64,000 nucleotides of DNA from Albimonas pacifica (GCF_900113695.1 NZ_FOQH01000004.1:372001-436000); one strand, 5' to 3'. Shown: positions 42,686-53,380, counted from the first letter of the stretch. The notes: generated by a model not told the origin, from the letters alone. Translations and numbers: made by a program.

Positions 42686-44668
42686 ATGACCGCCAAGGCC
42701 CAAGGCTCCAAGGATCGTCCCTGGATCTTCCGCACCTACGCGGGCCATTCCACGGCCGCGGCGTCCAACGCGCTCTACCGCTCGAACCTGGCGAAGGGGC
42801 AGACGGGGCTCTCGGTCGCCTTCGACCTGCCCACGCAGACCGGCTACGACAGCGACCATGCGCTGGCCCGCGGCGAGGTCGGCAAGGTCGGCGTGCCGGT
42901 CAGCCACATCGGCGACATGCGGGCGCTGTTCGACGCCATCCCGCTCGACCAGATGAACACCTCGATGACGATCAACGCGACGGCGGCCTGGCTGCTGGCG
43001 CTCTACATCGCGGTCGCCGAGGAGCAGGGGGCGGACGTCGCCAAGCTCCAGGGCACGGTGCAGAACGACATCATCAAGGAATACCTCAGCCGCGGCACCT
43101 ACGTGTTCCCGCCGGCGCCCAGCCTGCGCCTGATCGGCGACATCGCCGCCTACACCTACCGCGAGGTTCCCAAGTGGAACCCGATGAACGTGTGCAGCTA
43201 CCACCTGCAGGAGGCCGGCGCGACGCCGGCGCAGGAGCTGGCCTACGCGCTCGCCACGGGCATCGCGGTGCTGGACACGGTGAAGGCGCAGGGCGCGGTC
43301 TCGGACGAGGATTTCCCCCAGGTCGTCGGCCGCATCAGCTTCTTCGTCAACGCCGGCATCAAGTTCGTCGCCGAGATCTGCAAGATGCGCGCGTTCACCG
43401 ACCTGTGGGACGAGATCTGCGCCGAGCGTTACGGCGTCGAGGAGGAGAAGTTCCGCCGCTTCCGCTACGGCGTGCAGGTGAACAGCCTCGGCCTGACCGA
43501 GCAGCAGCCGGAGAACAACGTCTACCGCATCCTGCTGGAGATGCTGGCGGTGACGCTGTCGAAGAAGGCCCGCGCCCGCGCCGTGCAGCTGCCGGCCTGG
43601 AACGAGGCGCTGGGGCTCCCCCGCCCCTGGGACCAGCAGTGGTCCCTGCGCATGCAGCAGATCCTGGCCTACGAGACCGACCTGCTGGAGTACGACGACC
43701 TCTTCGACGGCAACCCCGCCGTTCAGGCCAAGGTCGACGAACTCAAGGCGCTCGCCCGCGCCGAGCTCGCCAGGATCGACGACATGGGCGGCGCCGTGCA
43801 GGCGATCGACTACATGAAGGCGCAACTGGTCGAGGCGAATTCCGCCCGCCTGCGCGCCATCGAGGCCGGCGAGACCGTCGTGGTCGGCGTCAACAAGTTC
43901 ACCTCGACCGAGCCCTCCCCCCTGACCGCCGCCGACGGCGGCATCCTGGTGGTGGACCACGGCGTCGAGGCCGCCCAGGTCGACGCCCTGAAGTCCTGGC
44001 GCGAGACCCGCGACGCCGCGGCGGTCGACGCAGCCCTGGCGGACCTCAAGGCCGCCGCCTCCGAGGGCCGCAACATCATGCCCCCCTCGATCGCCGCCGC
44101 GAAGGCCGGCGTCACCACCGGCGAGTGGGGCGCCGCGATGCGCGAGGTCTTCGGCGAATACCGCGCCCCCACCGGCGTGGCGAAATCCGCCGCCGACAAC
44201 GTGCAGGGCCTCGAGACGGTGCGCGAGGCGGTCGAGGCGGTCTCGTCGCGCATGGGCCGGCGGATCAAGTTCCTGGTGGGCAAGCCGGGGCTCGACGGCC
44301 ATTCCAACGGCGCCGAGCAGATCGCCGTGCGCGCCCGCGACTGCGGGATGGAGGTGGTCTACGAGGGCATCCGCCTGACCCCCGCCCAGATCGTCAACGC
44401 GGCGCTGGAGGAATCCGCCCATGTGGTGGGCCTCTCGATCCTCTCGGGCTCGCACCTGCCGCTGGTCAAGGAGGTGGTGGACCGCATGAAGGCCTCGGGC
44501 CTCGACGACGTCCCCCTGGTGGTCGGCGGCATCATCCCCGAGGCCGACGCGACCGAGCTGCGCGCCTACGGCGTCGCCCGGGTCTACACGCCCAAGGACT
44601 TCGAGCTGAACAAGATCATGACCGACATCGTCGACCTGGTCGCCGCCGAAAGCGCCGAGGCCGCCTGA
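42686..44668 (+). CDS. ecm: Ethylmalonyl-CoA mutase, adenosylcobalamin-dependent
   Basis: Converts (2R)-ethylmalonyl-CoA to (2S)-methylsuccinyl-CoA, the step after Ccr and epimerase in the ethylmalonyl-CoA pathway. The single-chain product has 660 residues. The N-terminal substrate-binding TIM barrel begins WIFRTYAGHSTAAASNALYR and contains GLSVAFDLPTQTGYDSDH. The C-terminal B12 domain has the base-off motif DGHSNG (DxHxxG) and SILSGSHLPL. Ecm is preferred over methylmalonyl-CoA mutase because of its length, its N-terminus and the ccr neighbour. GGAGG 6 nt upstream sets the start at 42686. Confidence 0.94.
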   Translation: MTAKAQGSKDRPWIFRTYAGHSTAAASNALYRSNLAKGQTGLSVAFDLPTQTGYDSDHALARGEVGKVGVPVSHIGDMRALFDAIPLDQMNTSMTINATAAWLLALYIAVAEEQGADVAKLQGTVQNDIIKEYLSRGTYVFPPAPSLRLIGDIAAYTYREVPKWNPMNVCSYHLQEAGATPAQELAYALATGIAVLDTVKAQGAVSDEDFPQVVGRISFFVNAGIKFVAEICKMRAFTDLWDEICAERYGVEEEKFRRFRYGVQVNSLGLTEQQPENNVYRILLEMLAVTLSKKARARAVQLPAWNEALGLPRPWDQQWSLRMQQILAYETDLLEYDDLFDGNPAVQAKVDELKALARAELARIDDMGGAVQAIDYMKAQLVEANSARLRAIEAGETVVVGVNKFTSTEPSPLTAADGGILVVDHGVEAAQVDALKSWRETRDAAAVDAALADLKAAASEGRNIMPPSIAAAKAGVTTGEWGAAMREVFGEYRAPTGVAKSAADNVQGLETVREAVEAVSSRMGRRIKFLVGKPGLDGHSNGAEQIAVRARDCGMEVVYEGIRLTPAQIVNAALEESAHVVGLSILSGSHLPLVKEVVDRMKASGLDDVPLVVGGIIPEADATELRAYGVARVYTPKDFELNKIMTDIVDLVAAESAEAA

Positions 44669-44675
44669 GGCCGTC

Positions 44676-44700
44676 CCGGCCCGCCGCAGCGGCGGGCCGG
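44676..44700. terminator. Hairpin between convergent ecm and exo/endonuclease-phosphatase genes
   Basis: Perfect 11-bp stem (44676-44686 with 44690-44700) and 3-nt loop, 8 bp after the ecm stop. It is usable from both strands and has no T-tract. Confidence 0.6.
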
Positions 44701-44713
44701 CGCCCTCGGGCGT

Positions 44714-45775
44714 CTATCCCCGGCCGCCCGCCTGGTTGCGCGCCGCCTCGATCGTGCGCTGCGCCTCCTCGAGGTCGTCGTCCTCCAGCCGCGACGGCGT
44801 GCGCTCGGCCTCGTCGAGGCAAAGCTCGGCCAGCACCGGGTAGTGGTCCGAGCCGAAGCCCGGCAGCACCGTGAACGCGACCGTCCGCGCCCCGGACTGG
44901 TGCAGCACCTGGTCGAGCGGCCAGCGCATCCACCACGACGTCGCGTCGTAGGTCGGCTTGAAGCCCAGCGCGTCGCGCGGGTCGAGCAGGGCGCCGATGC
45001 GCTGGGCGCGCTCCATCGACCGCTCCCAGGGCACGGCGTTCAGGTCCCCCGCCAGAACCGCCGGCGCCTCGGCCTCGCGCGCCTGCAGGGCGGCCCACAT
45101 CAACTGCGCGTCCCGCCCCCGGGCCGACTGGCCGGGATGCGGCGGGCGCGGGTGCAGGCCGAGGAAGCGCACCGCCTCGCCCGAGGGCAGGCGAACCGTC
45201 GCCCGGATCGCCGGCGCGTCCTGGCCGACGGGAAACAGCGCCTCGGCGTGCTCCAGCGGCAGGGTCGAGAACAGGTGCATGCCGAAATGGCCGCCGGTGA
45301 TCTCGGATACGACGTGCGGCATCTCCTGCGTCAGGGGAGAGAGGCGCGCGTCCCACCAGGCGTTGGTCTCCAGCGCCAGCAGCAGGTCGGGGTTGCGCGC
45401 GCGCACCATCGCCAGCAGCGGCTCGGCGTGGCGGTTCTCCAGCCGGACGTTGGCGACCATCACCGTCAGCCGGCGGTCCGGGGCGCAGACCGCGGCGGTC
45501 TCGCTGCGGGCGCCCCAAAGATAGGGGCCGATCTTGGTCAGGTTGTAGCCCAGCGCCGCCAGCGCCAGCGCCGCGAGCCCGATGCGCAGCCCCCGCCCCG
45601 CCGGCCGCGCCGCCGCCAGCAGCGCCAGCAGAGCGGCCAGCGCGACCGCGTACTGCAGGCGCGGGAAGTCGGTCATCCGCACCCACCACGCATCGGTCTC
45701 GACCAGCGCGAGGAAGCTCGCCCCCGCCAGCGCCACGGCGACGAGCCCCAGCACGACCCTCAGCAGAACCCGCAT
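44714..45775 (-). CDS. Membrane-anchored endonuclease/exonuclease/phosphatase family protein
   Basis: Product of 353 residues: three N-terminal transmembrane helices (about 5-25, 35-55, 60-80), then an EEP domain with NVRLENRH, LALETNAWWD, LHPRPPHP (His), AGDLNAVPWERSM (Asp-Asn) and GSDHYPVLAEL (His). The metal and catalytic residues are present, so it is probably an active phosphodiesterase or phosphatase facing the periplasm. The substrate (nucleic acid, sphingolipid or phosphoinositide-like) is unknown. The start at 45775 has GGAGG just upstream. Confidence 0.86.
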   Translation of the reverse strand: MRVLLRVVLGLVAVALAGASFLALVETDAWWVRMTDFPRLQYAVALAALLALLAAARPAGRGLRIGLAALALAALGYNLTKIGPYLWGARSETAAVCAPDRRLTVMVANVRLENRHAEPLLAMVRARNPDLLLALETNAWWDARLSPLTQEMPHVVSEITGGHFGMHLFSTLPLEHAEALFPVGQDAPAIRATVRLPSGEAVRFLGLHPRPPHPGQSARGRDAQLMWAALQAREAEAPAVLAGDLNAVPWERSMERAQRIGALLDPRDALGFKPTYDATSWWMRWPLDQVLHQSGARTVAFTVLPGFGSDHYPVLAELCLDEAERTPSRLEDDDLEEAQRTIEAARNQAGGRG

Positions 45776-45860
45776 CGACCCTCCTTCCCGGCCTCTCGCG
45801 GCCGGACCGTCGCGGCCGCCCGGGCCCACCTGTGGCGCGCGGCCGGGATGTCCAGACGGA

Positions 45861-46732
<872 letters not shown>

Positions 46733-46787
46733 CGCGACGGGCGCCGGACGGGCGAGAGCTACCCGAGGGCGCGACCCCCGCGCAAGC

Positions 46788-47585
46788 TCAGATGCGGGCG
46801 AGGAGCTCCGCCTTCTTGGCCGCGAACTCCTCGTCCGACAGCGCGCCCGCGTCGCGCAGCTTCGCCAGCCGTCCGATGGTCTCGAGGATGTCGTCGGCCG
46901 AGGCGCGCCCGCCCTCGGCCCCGCCCTGCGCCGGCTGCGCGAACGGCTGCGGCTCGGGCGCCCATTGCGGCTCGGGCTGGGGGGCGGGCTGCGCCTGGCG
47001 CATCGGCCCCGTACCGTCGGCGAAGGGGAAGGAGGACAGCGCGAACTGCCCGAACTGGCTGGAGACGGAGACGCCCAGGAACGGATCCCCCGGCCCCGAC
47101 TGCTGCTGGCTGAAGCCGCCGATATGGTGCTCGCCCGTGTCCAGCAGCGCCACGGGCCGCCCGTCGCCGAAGTCGAAGGCCAGCCGCCGGGCGTGGGGGA
47201 AATACGCATAGCGCGCCTGGTTCTGCCCGCCGGTCGAGGCCGGCTGGCCGAGCCAGTCCGGCCACCAGCCGCCGGAGAAACCGCCGCCCATGCCGCTCGC
47301 CTGCGGCCGCTCGAAGAACGCGGCGCCGGCCATGGCGCTCGACAGCTCGCCGCACAGGTTCGAGACGGTCGCCTGGAGGCCATGGTTGAACATGTCGCCC
47401 ACCATGGTCATGCCGCCGGCCATCCACTGGCCGGAGCCGCCCAGCTCGGGCACGTTGAACTGCGCCATGCTCCCGCCGCCGTTGGCGACCGCATGGGCCA
47501 TGTGCTCGACGGCGGCCTCGGACAGCCCGTAGCGGCGCGAAAGATCGCCGATTGCGGCGCGACCGGCGGCGGTCAGGTTCGACAT
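46788..47585 (-). CDS. SHOCT-domain protein of unknown function
   Basis: Product of 265 residues. The N-terminal part (LSRRYGLSEAAVEHMAHAVA then NGGGSMAQFNVPELGG) is followed by a Gly/Trp/Phe-rich centre and a Pro/Gln linker. The C-terminal SHOCT motif (LAKLRDAGALSDEEFAAKKA) is a short oligomerisation module. Many Rhodobacterales carry similar proteins, but their role is unknown. There is no signal peptide or membrane helix. The start at 47585 has AGGAGAG upstream. Confidence 0.82.
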   Translation of the reverse strand: MSNLTAAGRAAIGDLSRRYGLSEAAVEHMAHAVANGGGSMAQFNVPELGGSGQWMAGGMTMVGDMFNHGLQATVSNLCGELSSAMAGAAFFERPQASGMGGGFSGGWWPDWLGQPASTGGQNQARYAYFPHARRLAFDFGDGRPVALLDTGEHHIGGFSQQQSGPGDPFLGVSVSSQFGQFALSSFPFADGTGPMRQAQPAPQPEPQWAPEPQPFAQPAQGGAEGGRASADDILETIGRLAKLRDAGALSDEEFAAKKAELLARI

Positions 47586-47747
47586 CGGGCTCTCCTGGCG
47601 GATATCGCAGCGGCAACGGGAACGCCGCCCTGCTCGGCGATGCGGGGCGGCGAGTCAACCTCGCCCCCTCCGCGCTCCGATCATTCCGCCGCAATCGCCC
47701 CGAAAGCGCAACGCCCCGCCGGCAGGCGGGCGGCCAGGGCGGGCGAT

Positions 47748-47766
47748 GCCGGGGCGCAGCCCCGGC
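47748..47766 (-). terminator. Hairpin downstream of ilvD
   Basis: An 8-bp perfect stem GCCGGGGC/GCCCCGGC with a 3-nt loop, 25 bp past the ilvD stop. There is no T-tract. Confidence 0.4.
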
Positions 47767-47790
47767 GAGTCCCGTCCCGGCCGCCGCCCG

Positions 47791-49620
47791 TCACAGCTTG
47801 CGCACGGCCCCCTGGGCGGCCGAGGTGGTCAGCGCCGCATAGGCCTTGAGGGCGGTCGTCACCTTGCGCTTGCGCGGCTTCGCCGGCGCCCATCCGGTCG
47901 CCTCCTTCGCCGCGCGCCGCTCGGCCAGCACCGCGTCGTCCACCGCCAGCCGGATCGAGCGGTTGGGGATGTCGATCTCGATCCGATCCCCTTCCTCGAC
48001 CAGTCCGATCGCCCCGCCCTCGGCGGCCTCCGGGCTGACATGCCCGATCGACAGCCCCGAGGACCCGCCCGAGAAGCGCCCGTCCGTCACCAGCGCGCAG
48101 GCTTTCCCCAGCCCCTTCGACTTGAGGTAGGAGGTCGGATACAGCATCTCCTGCATCCCCGGCCCGCCGCGCGGCCCCTCGTAGCGGATCAGCACCACGT
48201 CGCCGGGGTTCACCTTGCCGGTCAGGATCGCGGACACGGAATCGTCCTGGCTCTCGAAGATCCGCGCGGGCCCCGAGAACGTCAGGATGCTCTCGTCCAC
48301 GCCCGCGGTCTTCACGATGCAGCCGTCCTCGGCGAGGTTGCCGTAGAGCACCGCCAGACCGCCGTCCTTCGAGAAGGCGTGCGCCGCGCTGCGGATCACC
48401 CCGCCCTCGCGGTCGAGATCCACGTCGTCCCAGCGCCGGTCCTGGCTGAAGGCGGTCTGCGTCGGCACCCCGCCCGGCGCGGCGCGGTAGAAGTCGTGCA
48501 CCGCCTCGGACTTCGTCTGCACCACGTCCCAGCGCGCCAGCGCCTCCTTCATCGAGGCGGAGTGCACGGTCGGCGAGGAGGCGTCGATCAGCCCCGCCCG
48601 GTCCAGCTCGCCCAGGATCGCCATGATCCCGCCCGCGCGGTGCACGTCCTCCATGTGGACGTCGCTCTTGGCCGGCGCGACCTTGCACAGCACCGGCACC
48701 CGGCGCGACAGCCGGTCGATGTCGGCCATGGTGAAATCCACCTCGCCCTCGTGCGCCGCGGCCAGCAGGTGCAGCACCGTGTTGGTCGAGCCGCCCATGG
48801 CGATGTCCAGCGTCATCGCGTTCTCGAAGGCCGCGAAGGAGGCGATGGAGCGCGGCAGCACCGAGGCGTCGTCGCCCTCGTAATACCGCCGCGCCAGGTC
48901 CACGATCAGGTGCCCCGCCTCGACGAACAGCCGCTTGCGGTCGGCATGGGTCGCCAGCGTCGAGCCGTTGCCCGGCAGCGACAGCCCCAGCGCCTCGGTC
49001 AGGCAGTTCATCGAGTTCGCGGTGAACATCCCCGAGCACGACCCGCAGGTCGGGCAGGCCGAGCGCTCGATGGTCTGCACGTCCTCCTCGGAGTAGGACT
49101 CGTCGGCGGCGGCGACCATGGCGTCGACCAGGTCCAGCGCCTGGGTCTTGCCGTTCAGCACCACCTTGCCGGCCTCCATCGGCCCGCCGGAGACGAAGAC
49201 CACCGGAATGTTCAGCCGCAGCGCGGCCATCAGCATGCCGGGGGTGATCTTGTCGCAATTCGAGATGCAGACCATGGCGTCCGCGCAATGCGCGTTGACC
49301 ATGTATTCCACGCTGTCGGCGATCAGCTCGCGCGAGGGCAGGGAATACAGCATCCCGTCGTGGCCCATGGCGATGCCGTCGTCGACGGCGATGGTGTTGA
49401 ATTCCTTGGCGACGCCCCCCGCCGCCTCGACCTCCCGCGCCACCAGCTGGCCGAGGTCCTTGAGGTGCACGTGCCCCGGCACGAACTGGGTGAAGGAGTT
49501 GACGATGGCGATGATCGGCTTGCCGAAATCGTCGTCCGTCATCCCCGTGGCGCGCCAGAGGCCGCGCGCCCCGGCCATGTTGCGTCCATGCGTCGTCGTG
49601 CGGGAGCGGTAGGCGGGCAT
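47791..49620 (-). CDS. ilvD: Dihydroxy-acid dehydratase
   Basis: Iron-sulfur dehydratase of branched-chain amino acid synthesis, converting 2,3-dihydroxy-3-methyl acids to 2-oxo acids. The 609-residue product has [35 protein letters not shown], the cluster cysteines in [12 protein letters not shown] and [19 protein letters not shown], and the catalytic Ser region in [20 protein letters not shown]. This is the long [4Fe-4S]-type form seen in enterics and Rhodobacterales. It appears monocistronic, with neighbours unrelated to branched-chain synthesis. Confidence 0.97.
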   Translation of the reverse strand: MPAYRSRTTTHGRNMAGARGLWRATGMTDDDFGKPIIAIVNSFTQFVPGHVHLKDLGQLVAREVEAAGGVAKEFNTIAVDDGIAMGHDGMLYSLPSRELIADSVEYMVNAHCADAMVCISNCDKITPGMLMAALRLNIPVVFVSGGPMEAGKVVLNGKTQALDLVDAMVAAADESYSEEDVQTIERSACPTCGSCSGMFTANSMNCLTEALGLSLPGNGSTLATHADRKRLFVEAGHLIVDLARRYYEGDDASVLPRSIASFAAFENAMTLDIAMGGSTNTVLHLLAAAHEGEVDFTMADIDRLSRRVPVLCKVAPAKSDVHMEDVHRAGGIMAILGELDRAGLIDASSPTVHSASMKEALARWDVVQTKSEAVHDFYRAAPGGVPTQTAFSQDRRWDDVDLDREGGVIRSAAHAFSKDGGLAVLYGNLAEDGCIVKTAGVDESILTFSGPARIFESQDDSVSAILTGKVNPGDVVLIRYEGPRGGPGMQEMLYPTSYLKSKGLGKACALVTDGRFSGGSSGLSIGHVSPEAAEGGAIGLVEEGDRIEIDIPNRSIRLAVDDAVLAERRAAKEATGWAPAKPRKRKVTTALKAYAALTTSAAQGAVRKL

Positions 49621-49732
49621 TCGAAAATCCTCGTTGCAGGCCGCGACGTCCTAGCGCGCCCCGCCCCCGAGTCCAAGCCCGGGATTCGCAGAAACGTCTC
49701 CGCGACGCCCCGGGCCGCAATTTTCTTTCGCG

Positions 49733-51064
49733 TCAGGACCCGCCCGCGACCGCCGCCCGCTCCAGCGACGGGTAGCGCAGGAACAGGGTCACCCCGCGGG
49801 CCACGAAGAACACCATCAGCGCCGCCCACAGACCGTGCGTGCCCATCAGGCCGGTCAGCACCCACCAGGCGGCGAGGTAGACCGCCAGCGACCAGGCCAT
49901 GGCGTTGCGCATGTCGCGCGAGCGGGTGGCGCCGATGAAGATCCCGTCGAGCATGAAGGCCGGCAGGCCGACCACGGGGGCGAGGGCGCACCAGGGCAGG
50001 AACTCGCGCGCGGCGGCGCGGACCTCTTCGGAGGTGGTCATCAGGTCGATGACCGCGCCGCCGGCCAGCCAGAAGGCCGCCGCCAGCGTCGCCACGCAGC
50101 CCAGGCCCCAGGCCGAGCTCATCACCGCCGCGCGCCTCAGCGCCTCGGGCCGGCGGGCCCCGAAGGCGCCGCCCACCAGCGCCTCGGCCGCGAAGGCGAA
50201 ACCGTCGAGCGCATAGGCCGAGATCTCCAGGAACTGCATCAGCACCTGGTTCGCCGCCAGCGCCACGTCGCCATGGTCGGCCGAGCGGAACATGAAGAAG
50301 GCGAAACCGAACTGCAGCATCAGCGAGCGCAGCAGGATGTCCCCGTTCACCTGCGCCATGCGCTTCAGGCGGACGGGGTCGAGGATCCGGGCGAAATCCC
50401 GCCACTGCTCGCCCGCGAAGGCCTCCCGGCACATCCACAGGCCCAGGCCCACGCCAGTGGCCTCGGCGACCAGGGTGGCGATGGCGACGCCCTCGACCCC
50501 CCAGCCCAGGCCCAGCACGAACCACAGGTCCAGCCCCATGTTGACCGCGTTCATGACGAGCTGGAGGACCATCACCCCGCGGGTGCGCTCCATCGCGATC
50601 AGCCAGCCGTTCAGGGCGAAGGTGGCGATGGCGAAGGGCGCGCCCCAGACCCGGATGGCGAGGTAGTCGCGCGCCAGCGCCTCGACCTCGGCCGAGGCGG
50701 GGGACATCTGGAAGGCCAGCCAGAAGATCGGGACCTGGAACAGGATGAAGCAGGCGCCCGCCGTGCCGGCGATCATCAGGGCGCGCATCAGCAGGGCCCC
50801 GGTCTCGGCCACGTCGCCGGCGCCGCGCGCCTGGGCGACGAGGCCGGTGGTCCCCATCCGCAGGAAGCCGAAGATCCAGTAGACGAAGGCGAGGATGATC
50901 GCCCCCATCCCCACCGCGCCGATCGGCTGGGGCAGGCCGATCTGGCCCACCACGCCGGTGTCCACCGCGCCCAGGATCGGCACGGTGGCGTTCGAGACCA
51001 TGATCGGGATCGCGATGCGCAGCACCCGACGGTGGGTCAGCGGGACCGCCGCCTCGGTCGCCAC
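49733..51064 (-). CDS. MATE family efflux transporter (DinF-like)
   Basis: Product of 443 residues with about 12 transmembrane helices and internal two-fold repeats. RRVLRIAIPIMVSNATVPIL, GAVDTGVVGQIG and FGFLRMGTTGLVAQARGAGD match the DinF subgroup of MATE Na+- or H+-coupled antiporters. The substrate is unknown. It starts 2 bp after the stop of the upstream thioesterase gene, in an apparent three-gene operon (two thioesterases then transporter). Confidence 0.92.
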   Translation of the reverse strand: MATEAAVPLTHRRVLRIAIPIMVSNATVPILGAVDTGVVGQIGLPQPIGAVGMGAIILAFVYWIFGFLRMGTTGLVAQARGAGDVAETGALLMRALMIAGTAGACFILFQVPIFWLAFQMSPASAEVEALARDYLAIRVWGAPFAIATFALNGWLIAMERTRGVMVLQLVMNAVNMGLDLWFVLGLGWGVEGVAIATLVAEATGVGLGLWMCREAFAGEQWRDFARILDPVRLKRMAQVNGDILLRSLMLQFGFAFFMFRSADHGDVALAANQVLMQFLEISAYALDGFAFAAEALVGGAFGARRPEALRRAAVMSSAWGLGCVATLAAAFWLAGGAVIDLMTTSEEVRAAAREFLPWCALAPVVGLPAFMLDGIFIGATRSRDMRNAMAWSLAVYLAAWWVLTGLMGTHGLWAALMVFFVARGVTLFLRYPSLERAAVAGGS

Positions 51065-51065
51065 C

Positions 51066-51566
51066 TCAGCCTTCCGGCATCAGGAAATGGCCGACCGCCG
51101 AGATGAAGGGACGCGAGCGCTCCTCCTGCCAGGCCTCGACCGAGACGGAGGCGTAGCGCCGCCCGGCCCGGCGGATGGTCGCGCGGGCGTAGGAATCCCG
51201 CGCCCCGCCCGGCCGCAGGTAGTCGAGACTGAAGTCGATGGTCTTGGGCAGGGCCGGATAGTCGCCCCGGTCGATGGCGGCGGCGGCGTCGCCGCCGGCC
51301 TCCATCATCTCCCACACCCGGGTCCAGCCCAGCGTCACCTGCGCGGTGATCTCGAGAAAGGCGCCCGTGGCGCCGCCGTGCAGGGCGCCCAGCACCGGGT
51401 TGCCGATCAGCTTCTCCTGGTAGGAGAGCTTGCCGGTCAGCTCGTCGCCCAGACGCTCGAAGCTCACGCCCAGCTCGTTGACGAAGGGGACGGCGTGGCT
51501 CAGCCCCGCCAGCGCCGCGTCGCGGCGCGCCTCGACCACGTGGGCCGGCTCTCGCCTCGGGGCCAT
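51066..51566 (-). CDS. PaaI-family hotdog thioesterase A
   Basis: Product of 166 residues with the hotdog fold motif LGALHGGATGAFLE (HGG followed by a Glu at the catalytic position) and the long central helix. The family hydrolyses acyl-CoA thioesters. The specific acyl group is unknown. Its ATG overlaps the stop of the upstream paralogue by one base (TGATG), so the two may be co-translated and could form a heteromeric pair. Confidence 0.88.
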   Translation of the reverse strand: MAPRREPAHVVEARRDAALAGLSHAVPFVNELGVSFERLGDELTGKLSYQEKLIGNPVLGALHGGATGAFLEITAQVTLGWTRVWEMMEAGGDAAAAIDRGDYPALPKTIDFSLDYLRPGGARDSYARATIRRAGRRYASVSVEAWQEERSRPFISAVGHFLMPEG

Positions 51567-52051
51567 CAGGCGGTCTCCTTCTTCGGGCGGGGCCGCTCGA
51601 TGGTGAAGCTGCCGGTGGCGGTGGCCACGGGCTCGGGCCGGGCGCCGTCATGGGCCTCGACGCGCACGAAGGCGACGTGGCGGGTGGCGCGGTGGCACTC
51701 GGCGGTGGCGACCACGTCGCGCCCGGGCTCGGCGCCGCGCATGTAGTCGATGCGCAGGCTGATCGTGGCGGTGGCGATCGCGCCCGTGGGATGGGACATC
51801 ACCGCGGCGCCCCCGCAGGCGTCCAGCAGCGCCGTCAGCACCCCGCCATGCAGCACGCCGGTGGAAGGGTCTCCCACCCAGCGGGAATCATACGGCAGTC
51901 GAAGGGTCGCTCGTCCGGGCTCGATATGCTCCAGCGCGATGCCGAGTTCGGCGTTCCAGCGCACCTGGGCCATGAAATGGCGCCCGAGTTCGAGCTTTTG
52001 GGCCTCCGTCATGCCGCTGACGTCGGGTCGCTCATCGGGTGGTCGGGTCAT
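51566..52051 (-). CDS. PaaI-family hotdog thioesterase B
   Basis: Product of 161 residues with GVLHGGVLTALLDACGG (catalytic-type Asp/Gly arrangement), RIDYMRGA and a C-terminal TGSF strand. It is a typical acyl-CoA thioesterase of the PaaI/YbgC hotdog group. The start at 52051 is set by GGGGAGGGG upstream. It is the first gene of the minus-strand thioesterase-thioesterase-MATE operon, and is divergent from the MerR gene. Confidence 0.88.
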   Translation of the reverse strand: MTRPPDERPDVSGMTEAQKLELGRHFMAQVRWNAELGIALEHIEPGRATLRLPYDSRWVGDPSTGVLHGGVLTALLDACGGAAVMSHPTGAIATATISLRIDYMRGAEPGRDVVATAECHRATRHVAFVRVEAHDGARPEPVATATGSFTIERPRPKKETA

Positions 52052-52295
52052 TCGGTGCGCCCCTCCCCAAAGGTGCGGCGGTTGCGCGCGTCGCAGTTGC
52101 ATCGCATTCAGGAGTAACGACCTAGCCCGGGCCGACGCAGCGGTAAATGGCGCCGCTGCGGCGCCCGGACGCGGCGTCGCCGTGCCATCTTGAAAATGAA
52201 TGGCAACCTTATTACGTCTGCGTCAACTCGGGCCGATCCAAGGGCTTATGCGGCGTTCCTGTGCCGAGGACCGTCGTATCGAGTGGAGAGAAAAC

Positions 52296-52697
52296 GTGAG
52301 CGAAGAAACCTACACCACCATATCCGAAATGTGCGCCGAGTTCGGCGTCACCCCCCGCACCCTGCGCTTCTATGAGTACAAGGAGCTGCTGCAGCCGAAG
52401 CGGGAGGGTCAGAAGCGCCTGTTCACCAAACGCGACAAGGGCCGGCTCAAGCTGATCCTGCAGGGCAAGCGCTTCGGTTTCTCGCTCGACGAGATCCGTG
52501 AGCTGCTGGACCTGTACTACATCGGCGACCAGCGCGTGACCCAGGTCGCCCGCACCTACGAGCGCGCCGAGATCCGTCTCGCCGCGATGAAGGAGCAGCG
52601 CGCCGAGCTCGACCTCGCGATCTCGGACCTCGAGGCCGAGATGGAGAAGTCCCGCTCCTATCTCGCCCAGCACGGCGCGCGCGAAGCCGCCGAGTAA
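52296..52697 (+). CDS. MerR-family transcriptional regulator
   Basis: Product of 133 residues: winged helix at the N-terminus (TISEMCAEFGVTPRTLRFYE, then KELLQPKREGQKRLF), a DNA-recognition region FGFSLDEIRELLDLY and a long dimerisation coiled coil to the end. The sensor tail is short and has no metal-binding cysteines. I choose the GTG at 52296 (AGGAG-like GGAGAG upstream) rather than the in-frame ATG at 52200, which would add an unrelated leader. It lies next to the acyl-CoA oxidation operon, where related MerR genes are found in other Rhodobacterales, so it probably regulates that operon. Confidence 0.88.
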   Translation: MSEETYTTISEMCAEFGVTPRTLRFYEYKELLQPKREGQKRLFTKRDKGRLKLILQGKRFGFSLDEIRELLDLYYIGDQRVTQVARTYERAEIRLAAMKEQRAELDLAISDLEAEMEKSRSYLAQHGAREAAE

Positions 52698-52723
52698 GCC
52701 GATCCGTCACGGCCGAAACAGTC

Positions 52724-52754
52724 AGGCCCGGGGGCGCGTCCCCCGGGCCTTTTT
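52724..52754 (+). terminator. Rho-independent terminator after the MerR gene
   Basis: Eleven-bp stem AGGCCCGGGGG with its complement (52724-52734 and 52740-52750), 5-nt loop CGCGT, then TTTTT. It is the clearest intrinsic terminator in the window. It also sits just beyond the 3' end of the convergent VPLPA-CTERM gene. Confidence 0.93.
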
Positions 52755-52777
52755 CAGTTCGCGGCCGGTGCAGGCGC

Positions 52778-53380
52778 TCAACCGCGGCGGCGCGACCGCC
52801 GAAGGCCGGCCAGCGCGACGAGGCCGCTCGCCAGCAGCGGGATCGAGGCGGGAACGGGCGTCGCGACGGGGGGCGTGTCGGCGAAGGCGACGCTCCACGA
52901 AGAGGCAAGCTGGTTCTGTTCCACGTCCTCCAACCGGACGCAGCTGGCCGGGACGGACACGCAGAAGACCTCGTTGCTCCCGTTGTTCCAGAAGCCGCCC
53001 TGCGCGTCGCCCGTCCAGGACGTCGAGACGGCGCCGGAGGGATAGCCGCCATAGACGGTCGCCGCGGTCTCGACCTCGCCCAGGGCGTTGGTGACGAAAT
53101 CGCCTCCGCTGGTGACGACCGAGGTCTCGGCCCACCAGCCGTTGGCGCCCTCCACCCTGTAGAGGACGAAGTCGGCGAGCGTGAAGGTCTGCGACGCGAG
53201 GCTGGTCCCCCCGTTGTCGTAGACGAGCGTGGTCGTCACCGTCTCTCCGACGACGCCGCCGGGGACCGAAGAATCGATGAGGGTCGTGATCCAGGTGAAT
53301 TCGACCGGCAGAGCGGCGGCGGCCGAGACCGAGGTCAGAACCGCCGCGGCCGAGGCGGCGGAGAGAAGAGCCATACGCAT
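52778..53380 (-). CDS. VPLPA-CTERM sorting-domain surface protein
   Basis: Product of 200 residues. It has a Sec signal peptide (about 1-23, ALLSAASAAAVLTSVSAAAA), a beta-rich domain, and a C-terminal exosortase signal with a Pro-rich VPASIPLL-type box, a hydrophobic helix and an Arg-rich end (LLASGLVALAGLRRSRRRG). The signal variant is the VPLPA-CTERM type of Rhodobacterales. The protein is thus predicted to be exported, cleaved by a dedicated exosortase encoded elsewhere, and attached to the surface. The passenger domain is not recognised. Gene and promoter are divergent from the acyl-CoA operon (278-bp gap). Confidence 0.88.
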   Translation of the reverse strand: MRMALLSAASAAAVLTSVSAAAALPVEFTWITTLIDSSVPGGVVGETVTTTLVYDNGGTSLASQTFTLADFVLYRVEGANGWWAETSVVTSGGDFVTNALGEVETAATVYGGYPSGAVSTSWTGDAQGGFWNNGSNEVFCVSVPASCVRLEDVEQNQLASSWSVAFADTPPVATPVPASIPLLASGLVALAGLRRSRRRG

